Assembly: GCF_033958435.1 (NCBI RefSeq)
Contig: NC_134138.1
Location: 269,987,798 to 270,051,797 of the forward strand
Length of the DNA: 64,000 bases
Reading direction: 5' to 3'
Source: Carettochelys insculpta
Lineage: Eukaryota > Chordata > Testudines > Carettochelyidae
The notes under the pieces are model-generated. The model saw only the letters and a list, made by a program, of their open reading frames with translations. It did not search any database and had not been told where the DNA came from. Shown here piece after piece: positions 11,144-22,110 of the stretch. The translations under genes and the position numbers were made by a program. How positions within the stretch are numbered: the first letter of the stretch is position 1; each line of letters opens with the position of its first letter.

Positions 11144-11340
11144 GGGGGAGGGATAGCTCAGTGGTTTGAACATTATTCTGCTAAACCCAGGGTTGTGAGC
11201 CCAATCCTTGTGTGGGGGGGGTGCATTTAGGGACCTGGGACAAGGAGATTTGAAAAAAATGGCAGAGAGGGTGATAGGTAGTGCAGGGGACTGGACTCAA
11301 TGACCTCTGAAGGTCCCTTCCAGTTCTGTGAGATAGGTAT
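11144..11340 (+). mobile_element. tRNA-derived SINE (turtle Cry-SINE type)
   Basis: The head has an A-box-like GGATAGCTCAGTGGTTTGA and a B-box-like GGGTTGTGAGCCCAATCC, the internal RNA polymerase III promoter of tRNA-derived SINEs. The tail has GGACTGGACTCAATGACCT and AAGGTCCCTTCCAGTTCT, matching the CR1 3' ends elsewhere in this window. This fits a SINE mobilised by CR1, as known for cryptodiran turtles. It is the best single clue to the organism. Confidence 0.85.
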
Positions 11341-12555
11341 ACTGACAGAGAAAGGGGTCACCCATTGGCTTACTTATTCCATCTCTGTGAGAGGTGGTAG
11401 CTATGTGGCCCAGAGAAGCTCTCCCAACAACACATCACTGTCCATACTGGCACTTATGTCTGCAGCAGTTACGTCACTCAGAGGAGGAAGGTGTGGCTAA
11501 TTCATACCCTTGAGCAACATAATTTATGTCAGCATAAGCTGTAGTGTAGTATAGCCTTAGTTTAGTGTAGAGTACATCAACATCTCAGATGAAGGTGTGA
11601 CTGCAGTGTGGGGAGCATTACTACACAAGTTTGACTCTAGCTGGCAGGGGTAATAGTGCTAGACAAGATGTGTGGCATGGCCTTCAGCATGAACTAGCCA
11701 CCACAGGACCATCCCAGTGGCATCCTGGGCAGGAACATGGCTTGCTGGCCCATAATGGTCTGTGCTGTCACGTCCTCCCTACTGGAATAGCTAGATTAGA
11801 GCCAGCTCATGAAAGCCTACCTGGATTACAATTATTTCCTAATGTGCCATAGACCTGGGATATTAATTATTTTTGTCAGGCTCCATATTCCTTTTCAAGG
11901 TATAGTCAAGATCCCGGCACCAGCGAAAATAATAATAAAAATAACAAGAAGGATAAGAAGTTAATAAAAAAAATTTTGGCCTTTGTGCAAAAGCAACTGG
12001 CAGTCTGGATCTGGTCTGTGGGCTGCCTATCGAGTGCTCCAGCCATCAAAGTACATACTCATGGTCTTAAATTAGAACTCTGGAACTAATCTGGAATATG
12101 GATCTGGATCTAAACTTTGCAACTTGGGCCCTTCTCTGTGTTTTGGTTTGAAATGCATATTGTTGTTTTCCCTTGTCTGAGTGAAGTCCTTGTGTACCCA
12201 TGGACTCATTCCTGCAGTCCCTGCTGAGAGAAGGAAAGTTGAAAACTTTACCCACTTCACCTTTAGACAGTCACATGCTTGAAATTCAAGTTCTTCGGAG
12301 ATCATATCACATGTTTGGGAATGCAGCACGGGGTCTTTTCACCATTGTTCAGTACACTTCTCCAAGGAGCAGTTGATCTGCAATGATGCAGGCGTCATGC
12401 TCATTTTCCAAGCGATGGTATAGTGAATATACTATTTGCACTAGCCTTATAACTGCAGAATAACATTATTCCTGTTTTACCTGCAAGAATGACAGAAACT
12501 CCAGAAAATTCCAGTTTGGGGAATATTCCCAGAGTTTGACTCTATTGCCGTTTTG
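11341..12555. other. Non-coding stretch, nothing firm
   Basis: About 11515-11580 has transposon-end-like words (TGTAGTGTAG, AGTGTAGAG). The remainder shows no exon I recognise. Confidence 0.4.
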
Positions 12556-12566
12556 TAAGGAATTCT

Positions 12567-13388
12567 GACATTAGGTGGACAACATTCTACAAGCCACTAC
12601 TCCAGGATCCCACTGAGGAATACACAAAGAACCTACAGCATCTGTTGAAGACCCTCCCTATAAAAACACAGGAACAAATCTACACAGACACACCCCTTGA
12701 ACCCAAACCAGGTTTATTCTACCTTCTACCCAAGATCCATAAACCTGGGAATCCCAGACGCCCCATCCTCTCAGGGACTGGCACTCTCACAACACGGTTG
12801 TCTGGATATGTGGACTCTCCACTTAGACCCTGTGCTACCAGCACTTCCAACTTTCTTCGAGACACCACTGACTTCCTCAGGAAACTACAATTCATTGGTG
12901 ACCTTCCTGAAAACACCATCCTGGCCACCACGGATACAGAGGCCCTTTACACCAATATCCCACATGAAGAAGGACTCCAAGCTGTTAGGAACATTATCCC
13001 TGATGAGACTGAGGCACAAATGGTGGCGGAGCTTTGTGACTTTGTCCTCACCCACAACTATTTCAGATTTCAGGACAATTTATACCTTCAAATCAGTGGC
13101 ACTGCTATGGGCACCCACATGGCCTCACAGAATGCCAACATTTTTATGGCTGACCTGGAACAACACTTCCTCAGTTCTTGTCCCCTAGCACCCCTCCTCT
13201 ACTTGTGCTACACTGATGACATCTTCATCATCTGGACCCAGGGGAAGGAGGCTCTTGAAGAGTTCCACCATGATTTCAACAGTTTCCACCCCACCATCAA
13301 CCTTAGCCTGGACCAGTCCGCACAAGAGATCCACTTCCTGGACACCACTGTGCAGATAAGCGATGGTCACATAAATACCACCCTATAA
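12567..13388 (+). pseudogene. PLE reverse transcriptase remnant (element B)
   Basis: An open frame of about 270 codons encodes LFYLLPKIHKPG, RPILSGTGTLTTRLSGYVD, TDTEALYTNIPHEEGL, GTAMGTHMASQNANIFMADL and CYTDDIFIIW. These are the ordered RT motifs of Penelope-like elements, with the catalytic aspartates in the TDTEALY and YTDD motifs. Family members usually have YIDD. The frame begins before any ATG (truncated) and stops at 13388, where PLE coding would continue. Confidence 0.85.
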
Positions 13389-14249
13389 CAAAAACCCATG
13401 GACCACTATGCTTATCTACACACCTCCAGCTTCCACCCAGGGCACACCACACAATCCATTGTATTCAGCCAGGCACTAAGGTACAACCGTATTTGTTCTG
13501 GTCCGTCAGACAGAAACAAACATCTACAAGACCTTTACCAAGCTCTCCTCAAACTATAATACCCACCTAAGGAAGTGAAGAAACAGATTGACAGAGACAG
13601 ATGGGTACCCAAAAGCCACCTGCTACAAGACAGGCCTCAGAAGGAAAACAAGAGAACACCAATGGCCATCACATAGAGCCCACAGCTAAAGCCTCTCCAA
13701 TGCATTATTAGTGATCTGCAACCCACCCTGAACAATGATCCTTCACTCTCACAGACCTTGGGAGGCAGGCCTGTCCTCGCCTACAGACAGCCTGCCAACC
13801 TTAAACAAATCCTCACCAGCAACTCTAGACCACAACACAGTAACTCTAAACCTGGAACCGATCCCTGCAACAAACCACGCTGCCAGCTCTGCTCACATAT
13901 CTACACCAGCATTCTCATCACAGGACCTAATATCAACCAAACCATCAGGGGCTCCTTTACCTGCATATCTACTAATATAATATATGCCATCATGTGCCAG
14001 CAATGCCCCACTGCAATTTCCATTGGCCATACTGGACAGTCTCTCTGTAAAAGAATAAATGGACATAAATCAGCTATCAGGAATGGTAACACACAAAAAC
14101 CTGTAGGAGAACACTTCAATCTCCCTGGATACTCAGTGGCAGATTTAAAAGTAGCAGTCCTACAACAAAAAATTTCAAAAATAAAATGGAGAGAGAAATC
14201 TCTGAGCTGCAATTCATTTGCAAATTTGACTCCGTCAACCAAAGATTAA
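13389..14249 (+). pseudogene. PLE linker and GIY-YIG endonuclease remnant (element B)
   Basis: The region translates in pieces: LRYNRICSGPSDRN, LQDLYQALLKL-stop, YPPKEVKKQIDRD, then an open stretch from 13758 with PVLAYRQPANLKQIL, the Cys motif CNKPRCQLCSHI and NIIYAIMCQQCPTA. Where element A has LYIGQT this copy has ISIGHT, so the Tyr of YIG is replaced by Ser. That should disable the nuclease even without the upstream stops. Confidence 0.8.
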
Positions 14250-14592
14250 ACAGAGACTGGGAATGGCTGGCCCCTTAAAAAAGCAGCTTCTCTGCTCTGG
14301 ATGTTCACATCTCCACATTAGAATCTGACAACGGGCCACATCCCCCCGACTGATCTGACTTGTTTTCTCTTCCCTTGATGTACACTATTGATAATGGGCC
14401 ATTTCTATCCTAATTGAATAGACCTTTGCAGCTCTGGCCCTCCCTTTTACTGGGAACCCCCTCTTTAAATACTCCCCTGAAACCCTTCCCCCCGCTACTC
14501 ATGCATCTGATGAAGCAGGTCTTTGCCCATGAAAGCTTATGCTCCAAAATATCTGTTAGTCTATAACGTGCCACAGGACTTTTTGTTGTTCA

Positions 14593-17394
14593 GGGACAAA
14601 CTGTGGATCTCCACCTGACAAGATGGGCTATAATCAGCATTAATCACATAAAATAAAAAGTATCAGGAAAACAAGCAGCCCAGCTAGCTGTTGTGTGGGA
14701 CTGGCCTCCTGCATGGGACTCCTCTGAAGAGAACATGCACACAGGCTGCTCACCTGGGATCTGAAACCACGGGACTTCTTATTGTTCTCATTAGATGGGC
14801 AAGTCCATCAAGTGGAGGTATTCTGTTTCTTAAAAGAAATGTGTCATTTAAAAAAGAGATGCATTTTCCCCTACATTTTACAGGTGTAATGTGTGACCTT
14901 TGCCCTCTGGGGGAAATTCCCACTGACATCAGCAGGGATTACATAATTGGCACCTGCTATACAACAATCATAGTAATGATTATTCATGGTACAGGATCTC
15001 TCCTGTCTTACATAATAATGAGTGGCAGCATATTCAGTCACCCAATGGCATCATGCTCTGGTTGTGTTAGCACAGATCTAGGAGCTGAGCAGTCTTGAGT
15101 TCTAATCCCAAATCAGATGCTAATTTGGGCAAATCAAGTAACTTTTCTGTTCTCTGTATTACAGTAGTGATCAGTAATCAGTCTGCCTTGAGATCACAGA
15201 GCCATGGTGCTAGGTGCTATACAGAGGGAGAGCAGGACAGTCCTGCCCTAACAGCTTAAAACACTGTCTGCTTCTTGTGAAATAATAGTGCTTCCTTACT
15301 CACCTTTAGGTGGAGTGTTGTGGAGAGTAGTGACTATACAGCATTTGGAAAATGCTTTCAAGCTGTGAGCTGCTATATATCATTATTGTTATATATATTC
15401 CAAAGGATCCATAGATTGCTTCCTTTTTACTGTCTCTAAGATCCCCACCTTTCTACCCATCTCCAATGCTGACTTCCTTGTCATTTTTTAAGGCCAAGAT
15501 CCTCAGAAGTATTTAGGCACCTAATTCCCTTTGAAATAAGGCACCTAGGCCAGAGGATATGAGTCTGCAGTGGGCCCCTGTACTCCTCAATATCACAAGG
15601 AGTAAGGGAGGTTGATGGGAGAGCTTTTCCCCTCAACCTCCCTCTATGAGGAGGGCCACGTAAGTCGACTGAAGATAAGTTGATTCTAGCTGCTCAATTG
15701 CCGTAGCTCTAATTGCATATCTACAATCAACTTTAATGTCTAGTGTTGACCTGGCCTAAGTACTTTAGCTTTAGGACAAGATTTTGCCATCCTTACAATG
15801 AGTAGTGCCTTACTCCGTGAGTAATCCTATTGAAATCAGTGGGACTGCCCACTAAGCCCCAGATCCTGCAAAGGCTTATGCACACGGAAAACTGTACTCA
15901 CGTGAGTAATCCCACATGATCTCAGTGAGATTGCTCATATGGGTAAAGTTGCATGGTTGAGGAAAAGTTTTAAGGACTGGGATCCAAGCAAGGTACTATC
16001 CAGTGTGAGTAACGATAGAAAACCCTGGCCTGCAACATTTACGTAGGAATCATTCCCTTCCATGCTGAAATGCAACCAACTCTGGAATGTAACATGATGA
16101 CACAAAACACATATGATCATTAGGTAATAAGTAACACATAATGTCAACCTCTCACCATGAGGAAGATTTACACATTGTTTATAAAATATATCACCTTTAT
16201 GTAACCCAAACCTCAATGAAATAAAGATTTGTTGTTTCCCAAAGCAAGGCTTTCTGGCCCAAAGCCTTCATCTTTGTTTTAAAACCAAACAGAGTTTCCT
16301 GCCTCCTGTCTCCAAAGCCCCAGAATAAAATCTAGTTTTCACATCACTGTGTTTGCAACCTGCTCAACCTGGGTAAATGTCTATGTTGCTCCAGAAGCTT
16401 TGTCCAAGTGGCTGATGGGGGACAGCTCTTTACTCAGAACAATGTTGAAGATCAGGCAAATATAGCACTTGAGTAACCTGTGTTGTTTAAAAACGAGTTT
16501 GGTCTGGTAAGAACATTAAACAGATATTCTCTGTCCTCCAAAGTGGTGCTCTAGGGAGTGAAACTAGCTGTGGCCAGGTCAGAAAGACAAGTCAAAGGAT
16601 GCAAACTGCCAGCTTTGCCAGGTGATTAGTGCAGTGCTATGGTGGGTTTTTTTCTTCTTTAATTAGACTGGTATCCAGTGCCATGATGTGTGAATTACAA
16701 GTGCAGTTTAGAGCCAAGTCTTGCAGTCCATATTATAAGACTTTTTAGATCATCCAGTCCATCTCCAGGCCAAGGTAGGATTTCTTCCTAGAATCCATAA
16801 CTTACAATGGCAGCCTTGCCAGATAACACACTGCAGGGGCAGGTTCTGTGAAGAGTTAAAAACAAACAAAGCAATGATTTACTTATGAGTGAGGAATTTA
16901 TCTTTGTAGCCTGTCTAATCCCTGATTAAAATGGTCAGTAACTTCTTAGTTAGAGATTGTATTTCCCCTATCCTCTAGTTATTTGTGTTTTGCAATCATA
17001 TTGGCTAACTCTGACAAAAACTTGTTTGTTTACTGCAGTTCCAAGACTGGTCAGAGTCTCCGGCTGATCACTGAGGCATTTAACTAATTAATGTCTTCAG
17101 AGGCCAATGGTAAATGATTCTGATCATGTCCTGGGATTTGACCGAAGAAACCACATTCTTTATGTTAACCCATGAGTTTTGATTTATGGTTCTCAGTGAG
17201 AATGGATAGTATGTACATCAATTCCCCCCGCCCCCAGTGTACTAAAGAAACATTTCTCTCTGCCACTTGGAGTTTAGGTCTAAAAGTGACTGGCTTAGAC
17301 TCATTGCGGGGAGACTAAAACCAGGGTTTGAAATAAATGGCAGCTGATTCTTACCCCACTAGATCTCAAAGCCCAATACAAAGGAGGTCAGTAT
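14593..17394. other. Mostly unique-looking non-coding DNA
   Basis: No exon is recognised in 2.8 kb. About 15165-15262 carries the dispersed repeat (CATGGTGCTAGGTGCTATAC). About 15600-15760 resembles part of the GTCTACAC-type elements (GGGAGGTTGATGGGAG, compare 10615). Confidence 0.45.
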
Positions 17395-17530
17395 CACTGC
17401 CTTCGCTTTGTAATGGGGGAAGCGAAGATGCAGAGAGGTGAAGTAACTTACCTAAAATTACCTAGAATCCGTTCTCCTGACTCCCAGTCTGTGCTATATC
17501 CACTAGGCAGCACTGCTCCTCTCCTTGCTA
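17395..17530 (+). repeat. MIR-like SINE fragment
   Basis: GATGCAGAGAGGTGAAGTAACTTACC, followed by a CTCCCAGTCTGTGCTATATCCACT segment, has the layout of an old MIR/CORE-SINE on the + strand. Confidence 0.55.
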
Positions 17531-17659
17531 CCCACACAGAGGAGCTGCTCATGGGATGGAAACAATAGGAAATCTTAGGGAAACAAGGCTAGAGTAGCTA
17601 AGACCTCACTCACGATCCCAGGATATAGAAAAGAAAGATGCTCTGCTCTCTGGGGGCTT

Positions 17660-17910
17660 GTCTTATATTTCAGTAGCGTTTAGAGGCCCCAGCTGAAATC
17701 ATGGCCACATAATGCAAGGGCACTACAAACATGTAGTAAGTGACAGTTCCTAACCCAGAGAGCTCGCAATGCAAGCACACAGGACAAAGGGTGGGAGAAG
17801 GGAATTATTGTTATCCCAGGTTTGCAGGTGGGGCACACGAGCCACAGGCTAGGTGACTTGGCTGGGATCACACAGGACATCTTTGGCACAACTGGGTAGA
17901 GAACCCCTGA
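17660..17910 (+). repeat. Dispersed repeat plus MIR-like fragment
   Basis: AGGCCCCAGCTGAAATCATGG with CAGAGAGCTCGCAATGC resembles the dispersed family at 43250. GGCTAGGTGACTTGGCTGGG with ATCACACAGGACAT follows, resembling the MIR core. Confidence 0.45.
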
Positions 17911-18079
17911 ACTCCCCAGAACCAGGTATTCACCACAGCTGATACCAACTCAGGACTGCTGGAAATGGAGCAGTGGCTTGAAGTGGTTTCCACAGCAAGC
18001 CCTGCATTACCCGTCTGTTCAGTGGCTTCCTGCACCCTCCCTGCACAAATGGCTCCAGCCCCACAATATGGGGCTCCCT

Positions 18080-18720
18080 TAGCCCTCATCTTCCCGGGCG
18101 GGAGGAAAGGCCGTAGCCCTGCGCCCCAGCAGGGGTTGCTCGCCTCCGAGCGCCTTGGAAGCCGCTCAGCTGCCGCCTCAGCCCATGGTCGGCCGCCCGT
18201 GCACCCCGGCTCACGCCAGCAGCGGGCTGCCCCCGGGAAGCTGTTTCCCCGGCGGGCGACGCCCCGCGCGCTGCAGCTGCCTTTGCCCCCCTCCACCCAG
18301 GGAGCGGCGGGGCAGCAGCTTGCTGCGATTTCGCCTCCAGGGCAGCCGCCTGGGAAAGAGCCACGAGGCGACACATCCCATCGTCCCTCCCACCGCCGGC
18401 CTCCTCCCTCTCCTGCCGCTGCTTCCTGGAGCTTGGGAGGGTGTTTACTAACAAGCCCTTCTGGGAGACTGGCTGATTCGGGGAGGCCGGGGGAGGCTGT
18501 GTGCTCCCCGCTCCCCTCCAGCCCCAGCGCCGGACCATGCAGTGCTTCTGGAGGCAGCCGAAACTCAGCCGGTCCCAGGACCACTTCTTGCAGGACCAGA
18601 GCGAGCAAGTGGCCGCGCAGAATGGCATCAGGCTGGGTAAGGGGCGAGGCGAGGGCAGGTTGCTGGCGGCCTGGTTGTGAGGTTAGCGCCCTGTGCTTCC
18701 AGCGTGGGCGGAGGCGCTGA
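18080..18720 (+). promoter_or_regulatory. CpG-island-like block around PLCD1 exon 1
   Basis: This stretch is much richer in G+C and in CG dinucleotides than its neighbours and surrounds the MQC exon on both sides. A GC-box-like GGGCGGG lies near 18095 and no TATA box stands out upstream. This is the composition of a vertebrate CpG-island promoter, so transcription of this isoform probably starts within or just upstream of it. The transcription start itself cannot be read from sequence alone. Long open frames here on both strands are a by-product of high GC. Confidence 0.7.
18537..18636 (+). CDS. PLCD1: PLCD1 coding exon 1 (isoform starting MQC)
   Basis: This exon encodes 33 residues plus one base. 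They begin MQC and include a basic/serine patch (KLSRSQ), then LQDQSEQVAAQNG and IRL, with a split Gly codon. This matches what I know of the alternative PLCD1 first exon in mammals (start MQC, a QS..VAALNG-like segment, end RLG), not the isoform starting MDSGRDF. Start choice: the ATG has A at -3, and an in-frame TGA lies upstream at 18474-18476 with no other in-frame ATG between. The donor is G|GTAAGG at 18637. The exon joins exon 2 in frame (RLG-LQG). It sits inside a CpG-rich block, as expected of a promoter-proximal exon. The short N-terminus precedes the PH domain; I infer no specific function for it. The MDSGRDF-type first exon was not found in the window. Confidence 0.88.
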
Positions 18721-18977
18721 GCTCCGTCCCACCCCGAAGCAAAGCCCGGCCCGAAGCTGTGTTTAAACCCCCGGAGGTTCCGTTTTGACTTCCCACCCTG
18801 CAGATGGGCGAGGCGGGGGCTGCAGGCAGAGGAGGTGGGGTCGTTCGGGCAGAGTCCCTTGGGCTGAGATAGGGCCGAGCTGTTGATGGCTCTTCGGGGT
18901 GTGTTTGGGACACAGTGATTTGCCTCTTTGGTGTTAGGACTTACCGCTGCTTGGGAGCCTACAGTGACAGAAAGCAT

Positions 18978-19335
18978 CTGAGTAAATAGTAGCCCTGTTG
19001 GTTTGTAGTCTGATGGGGGGGGGGGGGGGTTTACCCACTGAAGCGCCTTACCTAACACAGAGAACAACAAGAAGTCTTGTGGCACCGTATAGACGAAAAG
19101 ATATTTTGACAGTCCTGAAACAGAAACATTTCAAAAACAAAAAACCAAAAAAATTCACAAATCAAAAGTTGTTTTGTTTCAGGACTGTCAGAATATCTGT
19201 TAGTCTATAAGGTGCCACAAGACTTCTTGTTGTTCTGGAAGCTACAGACTAACCAGCTACCTCTCTGATACTTATTACCTAGCGCATAAATTGGTTAGTT
19301 TTTAAGGTGCTACAGAACTGCTCCGTCTTTTATTT
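18978..19335. repeat. Cluster of PLE 3' tails including a 61-nt inverted repeat
   Basis: The arms 19062-19122 and 19175-19235 are complementary at 57 of 61 positions, with a 52-nt A-rich loop. The right arm reads as a standard PLE tail (GAATATCTGTTAGTCTATAA, GGTGCCACAAGACTTC). Tail-like words also occur before it (TAGCCCTGTTGGTTTGTAGTC, near 18985) and after it (GGTTAGTTTTTAAGGTGC, near 19292). A run of 15 G lies at about 19015-19029. No PLE coding part is attached. It lies in PLCD1 intron 1. Confidence 0.8.
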
Positions 19336-21270
19336 ACTTATTATTTTTAAATAAAGGGGCTGAATTCGTTGGTGAAAAACCCAGGAAATGCAGAGCCAGT
19401 TTCCTAATCTCTGTTTTATTGAACAGTCACTGATTCCTGTTGTGTGGATTTACACCAGGGATGAATTTGGTCTCAGACTCGTTCCTTTCAGCAGATCTGC
19501 CCTGGGTACCAGAGGGCAGGTGGGAGTTGGACATTGCTTTGGATTTTATCCAGAAGACCCCTGTGCTTTTTAAACCAACACCATCAGATGTAAGCTACAG
19601 CAGATAGTAGACCCTGCGGGGGTGTGGGAGTAATTCATATTTTAAAGAGTGGCAGAGCATGTCAATTCTGTTGGTTTGTAGACAATATAGAAATGCCTGT
19701 TGTTACAGCTGTATATAGACATCTGTCTTCTGCACCTCTATTTCAGCACCATCACTGAAATTTTCTGTGTAAAGTTGCCAGGGATTGCGTACTGGGGCTA
19801 TAAAGGAAGCTATTTTGGGGGTCTTTTGATTATAATCCTATCTGGTGAGTGACTGTGTTAGTGAAGGTCCTTCTCTTCTACAGTTTTGTGTGTTCTCAGG
19901 GTGCTGCTTTATTATTATTACATATCACAGATTTTACTCAAAATATTGTACATAATTAGCCTAGGATTATTATTTTTTACCATATGTGGTTGGTATTTAT
20001 TGGAGGAAGGTGCCTGCCCTTTAAAACCATATGTAAAGATATTTTAAAAGGCTTTTCTGACCCATAGAAAGATATGCCAGTAATTTTAGGAGCAAAATAT
20101 ACTTTGTGTAATGCAGACACTGCTAAGTAAGGTCTTATAGTCCTGCAGCCTGATCTGTGCTGGTTCAGGATCTATGGTGGAAAGCCGCTCCGTTCAGGGA
20201 GGGGTTGGTAAAATCCCTCACTCAGTGTGAGGTATGCCTAGTGTTTGCCCACTTTTAGTTCAGCAGTTGTATAACTGGAAAGAAATATCCTTAGCCTGCT
20301 TTGTAATGTTTGCAAGATCTTTAAATAACATGATAATAAAACCAGCGTGTATTGTGACTGTGGTTTCTTTCATGCAAAAACTTCTGAAGCCACAGCAAAT
20401 GGAGAGTAGATATTCAAGGCAAATCCCACTGGCTCCAAACAGGATGTTAGATCAGAAAATCTCTCAGGGAAAATCAAATCGCAGATTGGGAGACTGCTAA
20501 GAAAAGATTTGTTTATAGAAAGTGGTTCAGATAAACTCATGGGAGTGTTGTCCCATTGAAACTGTGGTCTACTTGTGGTATTTATCTGGGATCAATTACT
20601 TTAGTATCTGAGGGCCTCACAGTTTCTAATCTATTTATCTTTATGTCAGCCCTGTGGAACAGGGACAGGAGTTACTGTCATCTGCATTTTACAGCTGGGA
20701 CTTGGTCTTCCACTGGGTTCTGTACAGTGCCAAGTACGTTGTGAGCACTTGAAATCAGGGCCATTCCTAGAGGGTATGGAGTTCAGGACAATGCCCCCTT
20801 CCCAGGCCATGCCTCCCTCTGCCTTTTCCTGCCCTTGCTCCACCTCATCTTGTTCCCATCTCACCCCTTCTCCTCAGACTCCATCCTGCCTATACCTGCC
20901 CCTGCTCTGCCCTGCCCCTTCCCCAAGCCCCTGACCTCTCCTCTCCCACGTGATGCCAGGAGCAGGTGGTATGGAGTAGAGCATGGCTGGTCCTGCTGCC
21001 ACCAGCCAGAGTGGACCAGGGTTGGTTGTGCTGCTGCTGGCCCTCACACTACCCAAGCCCTACATCCCCCTGAAGCGTAGGACCTGGGACAACTGCGCTG
21101 ACCCGTCCGGTGGATGGGACAACTCTGCTTGACCTTAATCTCCCACTGCTGTCTAGGTGTAGTGTCACAGAAGGATGTAAATGGGCACAGGACAGAGCAC
21201 ATGTGTAGTTGAATATATGATATAGTTAATGGGAGTTTCTCATTACACATTCATCGAGTGATTAGCTTAC
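19336..21270. other. Intron 1 stretch, nothing recognised
   Basis: Mixed-composition sequence. Short open frames, including C-rich ones near 20750-21080, show no domain or exon signals. Confidence 0.4.
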
Positions 21271-21468
21271 ATAAGAACATAAGAACATAAGAATGGCCAT
21301 ACTGGGTCAGACCAAAGGTCCATCCAGCCCAGTATCCCGTCTGTTGACAGTGGCCAATGCCAGGTGCCCCAGAGAAGGAGAACAGAAGACAATGATCAAG
21401 TGATTTATCTCCTGCCATCCATCTCCTGCCCTTGTACTGAAGGCTAGGGCACCATACTTTACCCCTGG

Positions 21469-22110
21469 CTAATAGCCATTTATGGACCTAACCTGCAAAA
21501 ATTTATCGAGCTCTTTTTTAAACCCTAATAGAGTCCTGGCCTTCACAGCCTCCTCTGGCAAGGAGTTCCACAGGTTGACTGTGCGCTGTGTGAAGAAAAA
21601 TTTCCTTTTATTAGTTTTGAACCTACTACCCATCAATTTCGTTTGGTGTCCCCTAGTTCTTGTATTATGGGAAAAGGTAAATAATTTTTCTATATTCACT
21701 TTCTCCACACCATTCATGATTTTATATACCTCTATCATATCGCCCATCAATCGCCTCTTTTCCAGCCTGAAAAGTCCCAGTCTCTCTAGCCTCTCCCCGT
21801 ATGGGACCCGTTCCAAACCCCTAATCATCTTAGTCGCCCTTTTCTGAACCTTTTCTAATGCCAATATATCTTTTTTGAGGTGAGGAGACCACATCTGCAT
21901 GCAGTACTCAAGATGTGGGCATACCATAGTTTTATATAGGGGAAGTATGATATCTTTTGTCTTATTATCTATCCCTTTTTTAATAATTCCTAACATCCTA
22001 TTTGCTTTACTAACTGCCGCTGCACACTGCGTGGATGTCTTCAGAGAACTCTCCACTATAACTTCAAGATCCCTTTCCTGATCTGTCGTAGCTAAATTTG
22101 ACCCCATCAT
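21469..22110 (-). pseudogene. CR1 ORF2 C-terminal segment
   Basis: A 213-codon frame with [85 protein letters not shown] and [14 protein letters not shown] is the CR1 ORF2 C-terminus. In an intact element it would be continuous with the RT frame; here it starts in a different frame immediately after it. It ends with a natural stop after RSINGY. Confidence 0.85.

Larger units (their letters stand above)
12556..14592 (+). mobile_element. Penelope-like element B (RT plus endonuclease remnants)
   Basis: It opens inside the RT region (RWTTFYKPLLQDPTEEYTKN), continues through the RT palm, the linker and the GIY-YIG endonuclease, and ends with the PLE tail words GATGAAGCAGGTCTTTGCCC, ATGAAAGCTTATGC and TCTGTTAGTCTATAACGTG. 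The 5' end is truncated. Internal stops and frame changes near 13388 and 13550-13680 separate the RT from the endonuclease, so this is a dead copy. Its protein is clearly of the same family as element A. Confidence 0.9.

Noticed and set aside
11144..11220. A functional tRNA gene
   Set aside because: The A and B boxes are present, but the body lacks a tRNA cloverleaf 3' half and continues into a CR1-like SINE tail.
17965..18720. 251-codon + strand open frame over the CpG island
   Set aside because: It is in a different frame from the PLCD1 exon 1 coding sequence and has the same compositional bias.
17868..19085. 405-codon open frame on the minus strand across the CpG island
   Set aside because: It runs antisense through PLCD1 exon 1, is rich in Gly, Pro, Ala and Arg as expected of GC-rich DNA, and shows no domain or splice logic.
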